64,000 nt of DNA from Pilasporangium apinafurcum. Taxonomy: Eukaryota; Oomycota; Peronosporomycetes; Pythiales; Pythiaceae. The position numbers and the translations under genes are program-made. The notes beneath the pieces are model-generated. The model was not told the DNA's origin. It worked only from the letters and a program-made list of their open reading frames with translations, and searched no databases. This document shows positions 20,651-31,284 of the stretch, one piece after another. Positions within the stretch are counted from its first letter, which is position 1, and the number at the start of each line of letters is the position of its first letter. The stretch is taken from NCBI GenBank assembly GCA_001600495.1, contig BCKE01000009.1, positions 93,834-157,833 on the forward strand, read 5' to 3'.

Positions 20651-23239
20651 ATGGCGCATATTATGGACACCCGGGTGCTCCATAACATGCGCACGAATAA
20701 CGGCGCCAGTAGCGTCGGAAGCAGTAGCGATGGTGCGTCGCGTGCCTCACTTTCTGGTTCCATCCGCCTCAGTCGCCGCAAAGGGTCGGTCAGTGGGCCG
20801 TCAACGGGCACCTCTGGTCACTCGATGACGTCATCGGTATCATCTTTATCAAGTTCTGCCCCCAAATCATCCTACTTAACGCGCCGCCCGTCGTTTTCGC
20901 GATCGCATTCTGTGACACATGCGCCTCCGTCCTCCTCCAATTCTCACAACAACTCTGCGTCGTCGTTGCCCACACCGAATTTAATTGATCTGAAGACCAT
21001 TTCACATGAAGAAGTCGAATGGGAGGGCTATCTGTACAAGCAACGGAAGATCGTGAAGAACTGGACGCCGCGATATATTACATTGCAGAACCGCACGATT
21101 ACCGTGTATAAGTCCAAGAACCAAGCGTTGGGTAAGGACCAACATCGCGGCAAGTGGGCAATCAAGGAGATTTTGAGCTCGCTGCCATCGGCTGGGTTTG
21201 GTGGATCCAAGTTGCAACCAGATTTGTTGGGGTTCAGCTTCTTGGCGACGAATGGCAATATGATTCATTTTATTGCTGCCTCAGCGGTCGAGAAGGCGAT
21301 GTGGATGCATATGATGCAGCTGAGTTTGCATCGCGCCTCGGCAGAAGCAACGTCATTATTACATGTGGGCAAACCGCGTGAATTGGTCAAGACCCATTCA
21401 GTTGAAGACATTGTTTCCTTGGAGTCATCCATTTCCAAGCATTTGGCGGACAAATTTCTGGACGAATTGCTGCAATTGATGAGTGTGACATCGTCGGAGA
21501 AGGTGATCGAGAAACTCCCGAGTTTTTTACGCCAATTGAGCAAAGACGTGGAGGTGTTGTTTGATCTGGAAACGGCAGAAGTGTCACAGCCGTCGTGTGT
21601 ATTCAAAGGCATTTATCATGGTCGTGAAGGGTTCGTGCACTTTGCTTCATTATATTCTAGCAAGTACGCTTTGATCTTAGACGAAGAGGAAGAAGCAAAC
21701 CACAAGTCAGATGATGATGATCATCACTACTACACTTGTGTGCAGCATCGCCTGACCAACACTGTCTCGGGCTCTACCACAGGCGGAAAGTTGGGTTTGC
21801 AAATTACGTTTACTCCAGCACGTCGTGTCTCGCGAGTGGTGTTGTCGTTCCGCCAGCGTAGCTCGTCATCGTCGTCAAAGGTGCGTCGCGTGATGTCGAA
21901 TCCTATGGTGATTGCGGAGCATGCACCGTGCTTCCATCAATGTTTCCTGACGAAGCGGTCCTTGGCGCTTTCGTTCTCAGATTTTGATGTTGTTGGTGTA
22001 CTTGGTCAAGGTGGGTTCGGTACGGTCGTGCTGGTAAAGCGCCACCTGAGCGAAGACGAATATTTTGCTATTAAAATCATTGATAAGCACTCAGGTGCAG
22101 AAAGCGCGTTGAAAGAACGGCGTATCTTGTCTGGTGTGCGTCATCCCTTCATGGCATGCCTGCGATTTGCGTTCCAAACGCAAACGAAGCTGTATCTTGG
22201 CTTGGATTACTATAAAGGCGGTAATTTATATTTGCACATGCACTCATCGAAGATGGATCCAAATGTGTCGACAAGTTCGGGACGGCGCTTTTCTCTTGAA
22301 CGCGCTCGTTTTTATGCGGCTGAATTGGCGATCGCGTTGGCGTATCTGCATGCGCATGGTATCATCTATCGCGACTTGAAACCGGACAACGTGATGCTCG
22401 ATAAGACAGGACACATTCGTCTTGTGGACTTTGGTATCTCGAAGCAGCTTGTGCATGATGACGCAAATAACTATGCTCCAACTGGGACATTAGCAGGATC
22501 ACCTGCTTATATTGCCCCAGAGCAGCTGCTTACACAAAAGCCCCAATATGGTATGGAGGCGGACTGGTGGAGTTATGGTGTACTGCTCTATGAAATGCTA
22601 ACGGGCTCAACTCCGTTCTTTGATCCGAACATTTCTACGATGTACAAGAAGATTCAAACGGCTGATGTGAAATACGACCGTTATCCGCCGATCGACCAAA
22701 CAGCAATAGATCTCTTGAAGAAGTTGCTGGTGCGTGATCCTGCTGAGCGCATTAACTTTGCGGAGCTACAGCATCACCCTTTCTTTGAATCGATTGATTG
22801 GCGAAGATTAGAAGTAAAAGATGTCGATGCGCCGTTTATTCCTCCTGCAGAAGAGTTGATGCAAAATGTGCATGAACATTTCCGTAATATGAAGGTCGAG
22901 GAAACGATTGGCGATCTCAAGAACCCCAACGGGCGGAAGGCCACGACTGTCGCAAACACGTGTGACGACGACTCACATTTCGATGAATTTAGCTTTGCAT
23001 ACGACACGACGCGGAATACATTTGATGGGCTGTCGATGGCTGACGACGGATGGCTCATGCGGCAATTGCAGGAAGGTGCGGCGCGACGTGGACGTTTCCC
23101 GGATGACGATCCGGAACTTGGTGCTACTTCGGAAGATCAGGGCAGTGAAGAAGATACGGGGCCAACGCTGGGTACACAGGACAGCGGGGAAGAAGTGGTC
23201 AGCGACGAAGACGCACCATTATCTGGCAGCAGGAAGTAA
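20651..23239 (+). CDS. PH-domain AGC-type Ser/Thr protein kinase
   Basis: A single-exon gene of 862 residues from the ATG at 20651; the frame extends to 20588 only with GTG. A Ser-rich N-terminus precedes a PH domain at about 122-223 (EWEGYLYKQRK...WTPRYITLQ). The kinase domain runs from about 444 to 717. It has the glycine loop GQGGFG, the Lys in AIKIIDK, the catalytic loop YRDLKPDN, DFG, and an APE-type segment SPAYIAPE. After HPFFESIDW comes an AGC-type tail with FIPP. The C-terminus is acidic. The PH domain suggests phosphoinositide-dependent membrane recruitment, as in AKT, but the unusual spacer between PH and kinase and oomycete lineage divergence prevent a one-to-one assignment. Confidence 0.93.
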   Translation: MAHIMDTRVLHNMRTNNGASSVGSSSDGASRASLSGSIRLSRRKGSVSGPSTGTSGHSMTSSVSSLSSSAPKSSYLTRRPSFSRSHSVTHAPPSSSNSHNNSASSLPTPNLIDLKTISHEEVEWEGYLYKQRKIVKNWTPRYITLQNRTITVYKSKNQALGKDQHRGKWAIKEILSSLPSAGFGGSKLQPDLLGFSFLATNGNMIHFIAASAVEKAMWMHMMQLSLHRASAEATSLLHVGKPRELVKTHSVEDIVSLESSISKHLADKFLDELLQLMSVTSSEKVIEKLPSFLRQLSKDVEVLFDLETAEVSQPSCVFKGIYHGREGFVHFASLYSSKYALILDEEEEANHKSDDDDHHYYTCVQHRLTNTVSGSTTGGKLGLQITFTPARRVSRVVLSFRQRSSSSSSKVRRVMSNPMVIAEHAPCFHQCFLTKRSLALSFSDFDVVGVLGQGGFGTVVLVKRHLSEDEYFAIKIIDKHSGAESALKERRILSGVRHPFMACLRFAFQTQTKLYLGLDYYKGGNLYLHMHSSKMDPNVSTSSGRRFSLERARFYAAELAIALAYLHAHGIIYRDLKPDNVMLDKTGHIRLVDFGISKQLVHDDANNYAPTGTLAGSPAYIAPEQLLTQKPQYGMEADWWSYGVLLYEMLTGSTPFFDPNISTMYKKIQTADVKYDRYPPIDQTAIDLLKKLLVRDPAERINFAELQHHPFFESIDWRRLEVKDVDAPFIPPAEELMQNVHEHFRNMKVEETIGDLKNPNGRKATTVANTCDDDSHFDEFSFAYDTTRNTFDGLSMADDGWLMRQLQEGAARRGRFPDDDPELGATSEDQGSEEDTGPTLGTQDSGEEVVSDEDAPLSGSRK

Positions 23240-23526
23240 GTTGGTACGATAGAGAAAACACAAAAGAGAGTCCATCTTGGAGCAATGAAAAAGGAATATG
23301 GTAGAAACTGGATCAAAAGACAAAAGAAACGATCAAGCAGCGTTTTTGTGTATGGAGGTATGTGCGAAATGGATATAGTGTTAGTGCTGTTAGCCGTTTT
23401 TAACAATCAGAAAAAATATAAGAAAGACAGGATGAAGACACGAGACACAGGCTTCTTACATAAGTTTGATATTTGCTGCGTATGCTACTACTCACTGCTT
23501 GCCACATGAATATCTCCGTGAATACA
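23240..23526. other. Intergenic between convergent kinase and RB genes
   Basis: Presumed 3' flanks of both genes; nothing else seen. Confidence 0.4.
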
Positions 23527-26500
23527 TTAGCCGGTCCTTCGTTTCTTGTTGGCTGCGGCTGTCGTCGGAGTGGTCGACGCGCTGGTGCTTGTGCTTTCGC
23601 TCGTGTCATCATCATCATCGTCGTCGTCTTGGTTCACATTTGGATTCGTCAGCGGATATAGCGGTGGTGGCACTCGTGCCCGAGTAGTGTTGGTATTTAC
23701 AGCTCGATTGATTAATGCAAGGTCCTATACCAAATCCAAAACAGGTTTATGAGTGTGGTTGAATTGCGAGAATGTTGAGAGCTTATAGTGAACTTACCCG
23801 CGACGGACTTTCACCAAACGCATAGAGCGCGTGTGATCGTGGTGTCAAATGAGTCCGATGATGCAGCCTTGCCTGCTGAAGTGGCGACATGTATACGTTC
23901 GAGGCGAGCACACGTTTTGGAGAGGTATGATGCACAGACACTGGTAGTGATTGCACCTCCGCGGTCGTAAACAGTTGCAAGGAAGAAAGCGGCGATCCAA
24001 ATGGCTGTGGTGATGCACCAGTGCGCGAGCTAGTCGGGCGCCTCGGTGTTCGTTGAGGAGTCGATGATCGTTGACCATAGGACTGCATTACCTTCTCTAC
24101 CGCGTCTGCTGCCGCTTCCGCCACAATCTCTGTGTCTGAAGTCGATGCTGCAACAACACTTCCTTCCCTTCGCGGAGTAAACCCTGGCAGTGCTAGCGAC
24201 TCCGTGCCATGCGAGCCGGTAGCTTTGGCTACAGCGGCATCCGCGGCAGCCATTTGAGTGTCTTGTAGCTGAAATTGAAGCAGGAACACCTTCATAGTGG
24301 GGATATAATGGCGGTTGTAAAACTTGATGATGTCACCGAAGGTATTTTCGTCTAGCTTGACGTTGCGAATCACATCATGGCTGCTGCTCTTCGATACCCC
24401 ATGTGCCGACTGCAGCAAGTGCATTTTCTTGTAGCATTCATTGACACGCTTAAACGATACATCCGGTTTAACATGATTCACTTTACACACGCCGTAGATA
24501 CTGCACAAAATAATGACATCCAAGTGCCGGTCTTTCAGCAAATGATGTTGCGAGCTCAGGCATTCCTTAATTGCTGTCCACACCTGATTCAGATATTTCG
24601 CGTCCAGCTCCAGGATGTTTCCCAAACGGAAGATTCGCGATGCCGCGAGTGATAAAACCTTTCGAAAGAAGAGCTGGAGGACACTATTTCTCGTAGATCC
24701 TGGTTGAGATTGTTGGTTTCCACCGCTATTACCAGAAGAATTTTCGTTCTCTACAGCCAAAATCCCTGTTGTCGTCGGTGCTGGTGGCTTTGATTCGCCG
24801 CTGAGCAAAATATATAATCCCGAATCCGAGCGCCAAGCCAGCGAATCCAAGATCGTCTGTTCCAGGTCACGCATATGACGTTTCAAGGCATTTGGTAAAC
24901 TGGGCACATGTTTGACAAAACTTTCGATCACTTTCCCAAAATCAAACGCATTCACTCCAATGTTGTCGAGCAGAAAAGGAAACGACAATGTGATCAGACT
25001 GTGTGCCTTCAGCACCACTTCCAGGCTGCATGCAAAGAGTGACGAAATGAATGTCTCATTGTTGAGCAGAGTAGAAAAATTGGAGACATGCAATCGGTTA
25101 CGTTCCGAGATCAAAAGCGCCTCCAATACAGTGTAGAACAACGCGATAGCGAGCGTTTTGGTTTTCTTCAAACTGCCGTCCACTTCGGAGTGATCGTTGG
25201 ACACCTCCTGAGGCATGTTCTCAAGTCTGCCCATAGGTTCATCCCTATCAACCAGTGTGGCTGACGCAGTTGCTTGTCGCCGTCGTGCCATCATAAGTCG
25301 ATGAGAAAGTTGGCTCAAATGCTGAGCAATACTTTCTGTCGGGTCATTTGTGCACTCGCTGAAAAATGCCTTGAGCTGAGGTGACAAGAAGAGCTTCGAA
25401 TCGGTAAGGGTATCACGGACCCAATTGCTTGTTTCAACAGCCGCAGTCACTGGAGTTTGTGCTACTTGAGGGGACGATTGATGGTTTCCACCGTTGAGCA
25501 CAAACGCTCTCGTTTTGGGTGTATTGATTGGCCTCGAACCCGATAAGGACATGGACGGGGGAGGGGATGATCCATTCCACTGCCATGCTTGTCCAGTAAA
25601 TGGTGAAGGTGGAGCTGAATTTTGATCCATCATCACGGAACTAACTGATGATCCACTTTCTCGTCGTCTAGGTGTCATTCGAACGCGAAGAGGGGAAGTC
25701 ATGGGGTTGGGAGCAATGAGACGATCCGTACGACCACGGGCCTTCATAGACAAGTTAAACGGACTGTTGGCTGCACTTCCTATGACTGATGGTCGCTGTT
25801 GCAACGGTTGCTGTGGTGTCGATGTTGGCCCCATAATCACGCTGTGGACGTTTGTATCCAAGTAAAACCGCTCATCCAGCTTACCACAGCCATCTACGTA
25901 TTCTTCTCTGTAATACTCTGACAACCTAGTGAAATTCACCTCAAGCACATCCGGACTAAAAATTGCAGTTATAAGTGAGTCTGGAGGACCAGTAGATGAC
26001 GACCCAGAGCCATTGGATGTTGCAACTTTTAACAATCCACTTTCTTGCATGTGCTGAAGTACCTTCATCAAATGACCAGACGCTCGAGTGACTTCATTCT
26101 GGTCAACCTTGGGATTGCTGCACAAAATCTCAAGAATGTCTGTATTTCCATTTCGCTTCGCTTCGCCATGGGCGCTATCACTCAGTTTCGTCGATCCTAA
26201 AGCGCTCAGTGCCGCTGCGACTTCTGCTTCTACTGATGGCATCTCGACATTTTTTAACATTACCCACAGAACAGCCAGAAGTAAGTAATATAGCTGTCCT
26301 AAACCAGCGTATTGCGCCGTCAACCGTCGCTTGGCGACGAGAAAGAGAATCCACCCGCACTCGTAGAGCAATTCCTGTCGTACTTTCATCATCATTCGAG
26401 GAAGCAATGTATTTAGATTCTTTTGGTGTTGTGGATTCTCTGGTTCTTTTTCTCTCTCAACTTCGTCTTCTATTGCTGTTGCGGTCGTCTGTTGAGTAGA

Positions 26501-27256
26501 GTGATGCTGCGGCTGCGTTAACTCTTTCTGCCCAGCATTAACCGGAGGCACCACTTTCTTCCATAAAAATCGATATTTCATGAACAGTACGGACGCAATG
26601 GTGAATTCTTCCTTCACTTGCGTCGCAACTTCCAGTAATTCCGGTTCTAGGAGCAAACGGTCGAACAGACTCGTGAGATATTTCAAAAACACGCTCAAAC
26701 TCACGTTGGCGGCAGCAAGCAGCTCAACCAGGTGCCACGTTGTTGTTGTATTTATCTTGTCACCAGCTGCTTCATCATTCCTTGTGCCTTTTTCATCCCT
26801 GTCATACGTATTCTGCTTGGAACCATTTGTTTTCCCGGTCTGTTCGCTGTCTTCCTCCGACTCGGCGCCTTTCCCGCCATTTTTGGCCACGGCCGCCCGC
26901 TTGCGCTTCCCTGTCGCTTTTGATGGTTCCGATGCGATGGCGGCGCGTTCCTGCTGCATTTCTTGCGAAATGCCCGTAGCAACCACGGCAACGAGAGCCC
27001 AGATCTTCTCTGGCGGTGCTGTTTCCTGCGGATTGTCGGTGTGTGACTGCTTCACACCTTCGGTGCCGAAAAGCGTATGTGCAGGCGTCTCCAGTGGCGA
27101 TGGACGCGCTGCTAATTGCTCAAAGAGCGTCTGTGCCTCACTGATAAGTTTGGTGTCACGTCTGATGGCAGTATAGACGGCTGGTTGGTCTTCTGGCGGC
27201 GCATTTTCGTCACGAATGTACCGCTCCAGTGCAGGTTTCCGCGTAGTCAGCGCCAT
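23527..27256 (-). CDS. RB1: Retinoblastoma (RB) pocket protein homologue
   Basis: Two exons on the minus strand (23798-27256, 23527-23724) join in phase 0 to give 1218 residues. The A half of the pocket is at about 611-817, with a block around IESFVKHVPSLPNALKRHMRDLE. The B half at about 855-995 contains LFFRKVLSLAASRIFRL, DVIILCSIYGVCKVN and IIKFYNRHYIPTMKVFL, all typical of the cyclin-fold B box. The C-terminal region holds S/T-P sites as expected for CDK phosphorylation, and the last exon ends in an Asp run then a basic NKKRR. RB proteins bind E2F/DP and chromatin regulators to restrain the G1/S transition. The ~1218 length exceeds human RB1 (928), mainly through low-complexity insertions. 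The DLALINRAV segment after the intron fits RB C-termini. Confidence 0.92.
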
Positions 27257-28311
27257 TTTTTGCTGGTCTTGCGAGTGTTTGTTATGGGAGGAAGAATCAA
27301 AGCAAATACATCATTTGCTGAACCTTAAATTAGGACAGAAGTCTCTGCTTCCATACAAAGAAACTCATCTACAAACATTATTTTTACATCTTCCACCTTA
27401 TTTTATATTGTTCCACCCTATCTCAGGAAATTCTTATTTGTAAAATAGTGTGAGTTGAAGTGAAATGATGATGGATTCGGCATGAAGCAAGTAGCTTTGC
27501 GTATGACTGCTGTGGGAGGTAGAGTTTGGCTGGATTGACATGATTGCAGTCTTTGCTCGGTATTTGCCTCTTTCTGTGGTCTCCAAAGAATAATCTATGG
27601 ATCATGTAGCACTTGCACAATTACGGACGTTCAATCCTGCTGATCAGCTATTCCTTCAAGCAGTAACGACATGAAAAAGGACTAAAACCAAAAAATGGAG
27701 TATATTATTTGAATTCTACTGTCGCCGGTATATTTGGTGCGGGTAGGCAACTAGACTAGCGAGAATTAAAGCATTGAGAACGCGTTTTCATAACTGAATG
27801 TGCAGCGGAAGTGCATTTATGCCTGCACAAAGAGTATTGACCATCAACATGTAATAACAAATCATAGAAATCATTTATAACTGAAAGGAACAGCTCTTCA
27901 TGGAAACACCATGATCGGTGCGAAAGTACGCGAATAAACAAGAAGAGTTGTCACTGATGGTTATGTGCCTTCGAAACCGTGGTTGACATGATGTATGTCC
28001 AGGAAATCAATTCTCTTATTTAGCCCATCATGCATATGACGACATGCTAAGTTACGAAGGAGTTACATCTAGGAAAAAAATTGACTCAAAATCACCCTTT
28101 GCGTCGATATAAAAAAATACTGCTATTCGTCCATATGCGCTGCTTGTGTTCTGTTATGGGTACATAATGGATTTAATGGATTCATTCCTGTGGTCGAACA
28201 AAAAAGAAAAGTATCCACCTGGAAGGTATTTGTTCTCTGGTCGCAGAAATATAAATCAGGAGGAAGTGAGTGAAGAAAACCCCCATCGAGAACGAGAAGA
28301 AGAAGAAGAGA
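27257..28311. other. 1-kb intergenic region between divergent genes
   Basis: Lies between the RB start and the helical-repeat gene. No coding region with a recognisable domain. A short plus-strand frame at 28146-28361 overlaps the next gene's start in another phase and is probably leader. Expected to hold both promoters. Confidence 0.4.
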
Positions 28312-30408
28312 ATGGTGAAATTGGAGCATGTGTTCCATATTTTGCACGCTTGCAGCAATGAGCAGAAGCTGTTTCAGCTACAGACACTACTGAAGAGCCC
28401 AGATCGACTACCACTGTACATAGAACAAGGGTTATTGGACCTCTTATTCCCAGCAGCTATGGGATGCGATTATGCGAGTTTACCAGAGGGGAATACAAGC
28501 GATGTTCAATATTTGAAACTCGTGTGGGAGATGCTGATTCATTGTGCCAAAGACCAATCGTCATTGACGAGAGAGGAGTATACACGTCTGTTGGACAACT
28601 ACCCGAATGCATATTCCGTCATGTTTCAATTGTTGCTTCATCCAACCGACTACCGATGGGTTGACGTCGTTATTCGGTTCCTGCAAGCGTTGCTATATCA
28701 AGACACTATTCCCATTTTACAGTATCCAGAGCTGATGCACGCACTGGTCACCATCGTGGAACGAAATAACTTCAAGTCCGCGAAAGTGTTAAACACTATA
28801 GAACATGTCGTCAGTCCATACTATGAAGAGATTAGAGTATATGAGCCAGAACGTTTTGATTCTCAGTTCTTTCGTGAGTTTTCTACCGAGCGAGACAAAT
28901 CAACCGAAATTATTGTTGTTGACGAGGAACGCGTGGATGAACATACCAAGAAACTCGCAGACACTCTCTTGGATTACTTGGCAGATAAAGGAGAAGAATA
29001 TGCCACAGAAATTGCAAGATTGAAGGATCAAGGCTCGTTAAAATGCGATGATGGTGGCAAGACAATCAATTATGGATCATGTCTTCCAGCATGCGTGAAA
29101 ATTTTGCAGCATTCGAGTCCTGTCGAGAAGACGCGCGTGGTCAAATATCTGCTTACTCATGCCGAAGCTATCAAATACGAACCAGTACTCCTTCAAGATG
29201 ATGCATTTATTCATGCACTTGCTGAGTTGATTAAGACTCAAGACATTATGGGGACTATTACAGAATTGGCCATCGATGTGCGCCAAATTCTATCAATATT
29301 TATGAAAGCCAGTGAGGTGTGGCGAGTCAGGATTGTGGAATACGAAACCATGCATGAAGGAATCAAGCTCATCCCTTCTGAGTTCTACAAGCAAGTTGTA
29401 CCTGCAGAAACCTTCATGTCAACCAGTCAACTAGAGCAAATAATCGTTTGCTTGCATAATGGAACAGTTGCGATGCAGCTTGAGACACTCGAAAGACTGG
29501 GAAATGCATCAACAGCAGTACTGGATGCAGCTATCGAGGGGGATTTGTTGGAAGTACTACTCCAGCTCGAACATACTCGTCATGATGACGACAAATTTCG
29601 GGCTTGTATATGGAAACTACTCGTGTGCTTTCTTCACCTATTCCCACGAGTTGGTGTGGCAAATTATAAAAAACGCGAGCAACTAATCCAAGCGACTATG
29701 GAAGTATTGGCAAGGCAAACACATAATGATCGACGCTATGCACTCGAAGTACTGCTGGCTCCCATTCATCAACGCAAATCCGTTTATGATGTGATTGCGA
29801 ATCGCAACGGGATCGCCTTTTTGATTGCTTTACTTTGTTACGAAGAAGATGACAATACTATAGATTATTTGGTGATGCTCATCCGTAAATTGATAGCAGC
29901 TAGTCAAAATTACGCTGTGGATGTGGATGCAAGCGTTCGAAATACCTTGCGATCTCATGGGAGCACGGTTTCTTCTTTTTTAGTCCAGGAAGTTAAACAC
30001 AATAGCGACATGATTCCAGGCAAGTCCGTGAATTATGAGAATTTGATGGCTTTGTATCGTGCAGAATCGGAGTTTCGCATGAAGCCACATGATCACAACG
30101 ATTACAGCGATATCTTTGACTGCATCGGTTTTTTTGTGGATGTACTGCACTCTGGCAACGAGCTTGAACAGTGGCTCGCACTGCGTATTCTTCAAAAGAA
30201 TCGCGTCCAGTGTCTTCATTACGGCTTTTTCCTTATTCAGGACTCACTCTTCCGGAGTTTGCTGCTCAAAGATACACCACATCTGAGCGACCTCGCGATG
30301 GACATTTGCAGTGATTTGGCTCAAGGAAACGAAGTATTTCGGAAAAATTTGCTTGAATTCCAAGAACGGAATCGGAGTCGGATATTGCACTTTCTACCAG
30401 CACATTGA
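28312..30408 (+). CDS. Large all-helical (ARM/HEAT-like) protein, family not recognised
   Basis: A single-exon frame of 698 residues from the ATG at 28312 (MVKLEHVFHILHACS); upstream in-frame extension has only GTG. The whole protein is made of amphipathic helices with repeated Leu spacing, such as VIRFLQALLYQ and WKLLVCFLHLF, like armadillo/HEAT scaffolds. No enzyme motif, signal peptide or membrane segment is visible. I cannot match it to a named family with confidence; candidates such as PSMD5- or PP4R3-type scaffolds were considered but do not fit well. Probably a protein-protein interaction scaffold. Confidence 0.7.
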   Translation: MVKLEHVFHILHACSNEQKLFQLQTLLKSPDRLPLYIEQGLLDLLFPAAMGCDYASLPEGNTSDVQYLKLVWEMLIHCAKDQSSLTREEYTRLLDNYPNAYSVMFQLLLHPTDYRWVDVVIRFLQALLYQDTIPILQYPELMHALVTIVERNNFKSAKVLNTIEHVVSPYYEEIRVYEPERFDSQFFREFSTERDKSTEIIVVDEERVDEHTKKLADTLLDYLADKGEEYATEIARLKDQGSLKCDDGGKTINYGSCLPACVKILQHSSPVEKTRVVKYLLTHAEAIKYEPVLLQDDAFIHALAELIKTQDIMGTITELAIDVRQILSIFMKASEVWRVRIVEYETMHEGIKLIPSEFYKQVVPAETFMSTSQLEQIIVCLHNGTVAMQLETLERLGNASTAVLDAAIEGDLLEVLLQLEHTRHDDDKFRACIWKLLVCFLHLFPRVGVANYKKREQLIQATMEVLARQTHNDRRYALEVLLAPIHQRKSVYDVIANRNGIAFLIALLCYEEDDNTIDYLVMLIRKLIAASQNYAVDVDASVRNTLRSHGSTVSSFLVQEVKHNSDMIPGKSVNYENLMALYRAESEFRMKPHDHNDYSDIFDCIGFFVDVLHSGNELEQWLALRILQKNRVQCLHYGFFLIQDSLFRSLLLKDTPHLSDLAMDICSDLAQGNEVFRKNLLEFQERNRSRILHFLPAH

Positions 30409-30629
30409 CGCATGATATTGCATAAAGAGCACAAGACGATAAGACAAAGAGAGAACAACTGGGTCCATCATTACCAGCTGAAGTGATGCTTGATCGAATT
30501 CACTCACTCATATAATCAGATCTTGAAATTGCCTGGTTAACTATTATTAGTGTGTATTTTGTTAAATAGTGTTAATACTCTTAATTTCTGAGAAGACCCA
30601 ACCTTAGAAGAAGAGCAGATAGCGTAGAA

Positions 30630-31162
30630 ATGCTGCGTGCCAAAGTGCTGCCAGAAGTTTTGGACCAAATCGTTGGCGATGGCGTGAATGCATCGATGCT
30701 GACGACCATCGACGGTGCTCTCATGGGGGCTGTGGGAGACGTGGGCGATATTGATCACAAAGTTGTGGGCGCTATTGCGTCACACACGTGGAACGAATTT
30801 GCGCAAGCGGGCAAAGAATTCAATGCTGGCAACGCGCTACAGACGCTACTTGTGGAACTAGAGGTGTGTGGTAGATATGTCTATGAACCTGTCATACAAA
30901 TTTACACACAATCAACGTTTTATTGATGACTCTTGGTGCAAATAGAGAGGTCGATTGGCGGTATCGCCTGCAGGGAAAGGTTTCCTAGTTTGCGCCTACT
31001 CGAGTGGCGAGGCGCCAGCTGGAATTCTCAAGGCCAAGGTGCGTTTGCCTATAACAGTCATCTGCTGTTGCATCTCTCACGTTCTCTATCTATTTGCGGT
31101 GATGGTAGGTGGAAGCACTAGGGGAGTATTTGTCGTCGTCTCTGGATCAGATTAATGTCTGA
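30630..31162 (+). CDS. LAMTOR2: Ragulator subunit LAMTOR2 (roadblock/LC7 fold)
   Basis: Three exons (30630-30863, 30946-31038, 31109-31162) give 126 residues; human LAMTOR2 has 125. The start MLRAKVLPEVLDQ closely parallels the animal protein, as do AIASHTWNEF, FLVCAYS and a C-terminal ILKAKVEALGEYL. LAMTOR2 pairs with LAMTOR3 in Ragulator, which anchors Rag GTPases and TORC1 on lysosomal or vacuolar membranes in response to amino acids. Splice sites are clean GT-AG. It converges with the PPR-like gene. Confidence 0.9.
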
Positions 31163-31284
31163 ATGTGGTTATTTCACAAACCAAGAAGACAAGAAGATAA
31201 AGAGAGGTTTTGGAATGTATTGGTGTGCTATTGTTGTGCTCTTTTTTTGTGTATCTATCTTTTTATTTGCCTGTCTGTCTAAGC

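Noticed and set aside
28146-28361. Frame overlapping the start of the helical-repeat gene, considered as an upstream exon
   Set aside because: No splice donor and acceptor join it to the main frame in phase.
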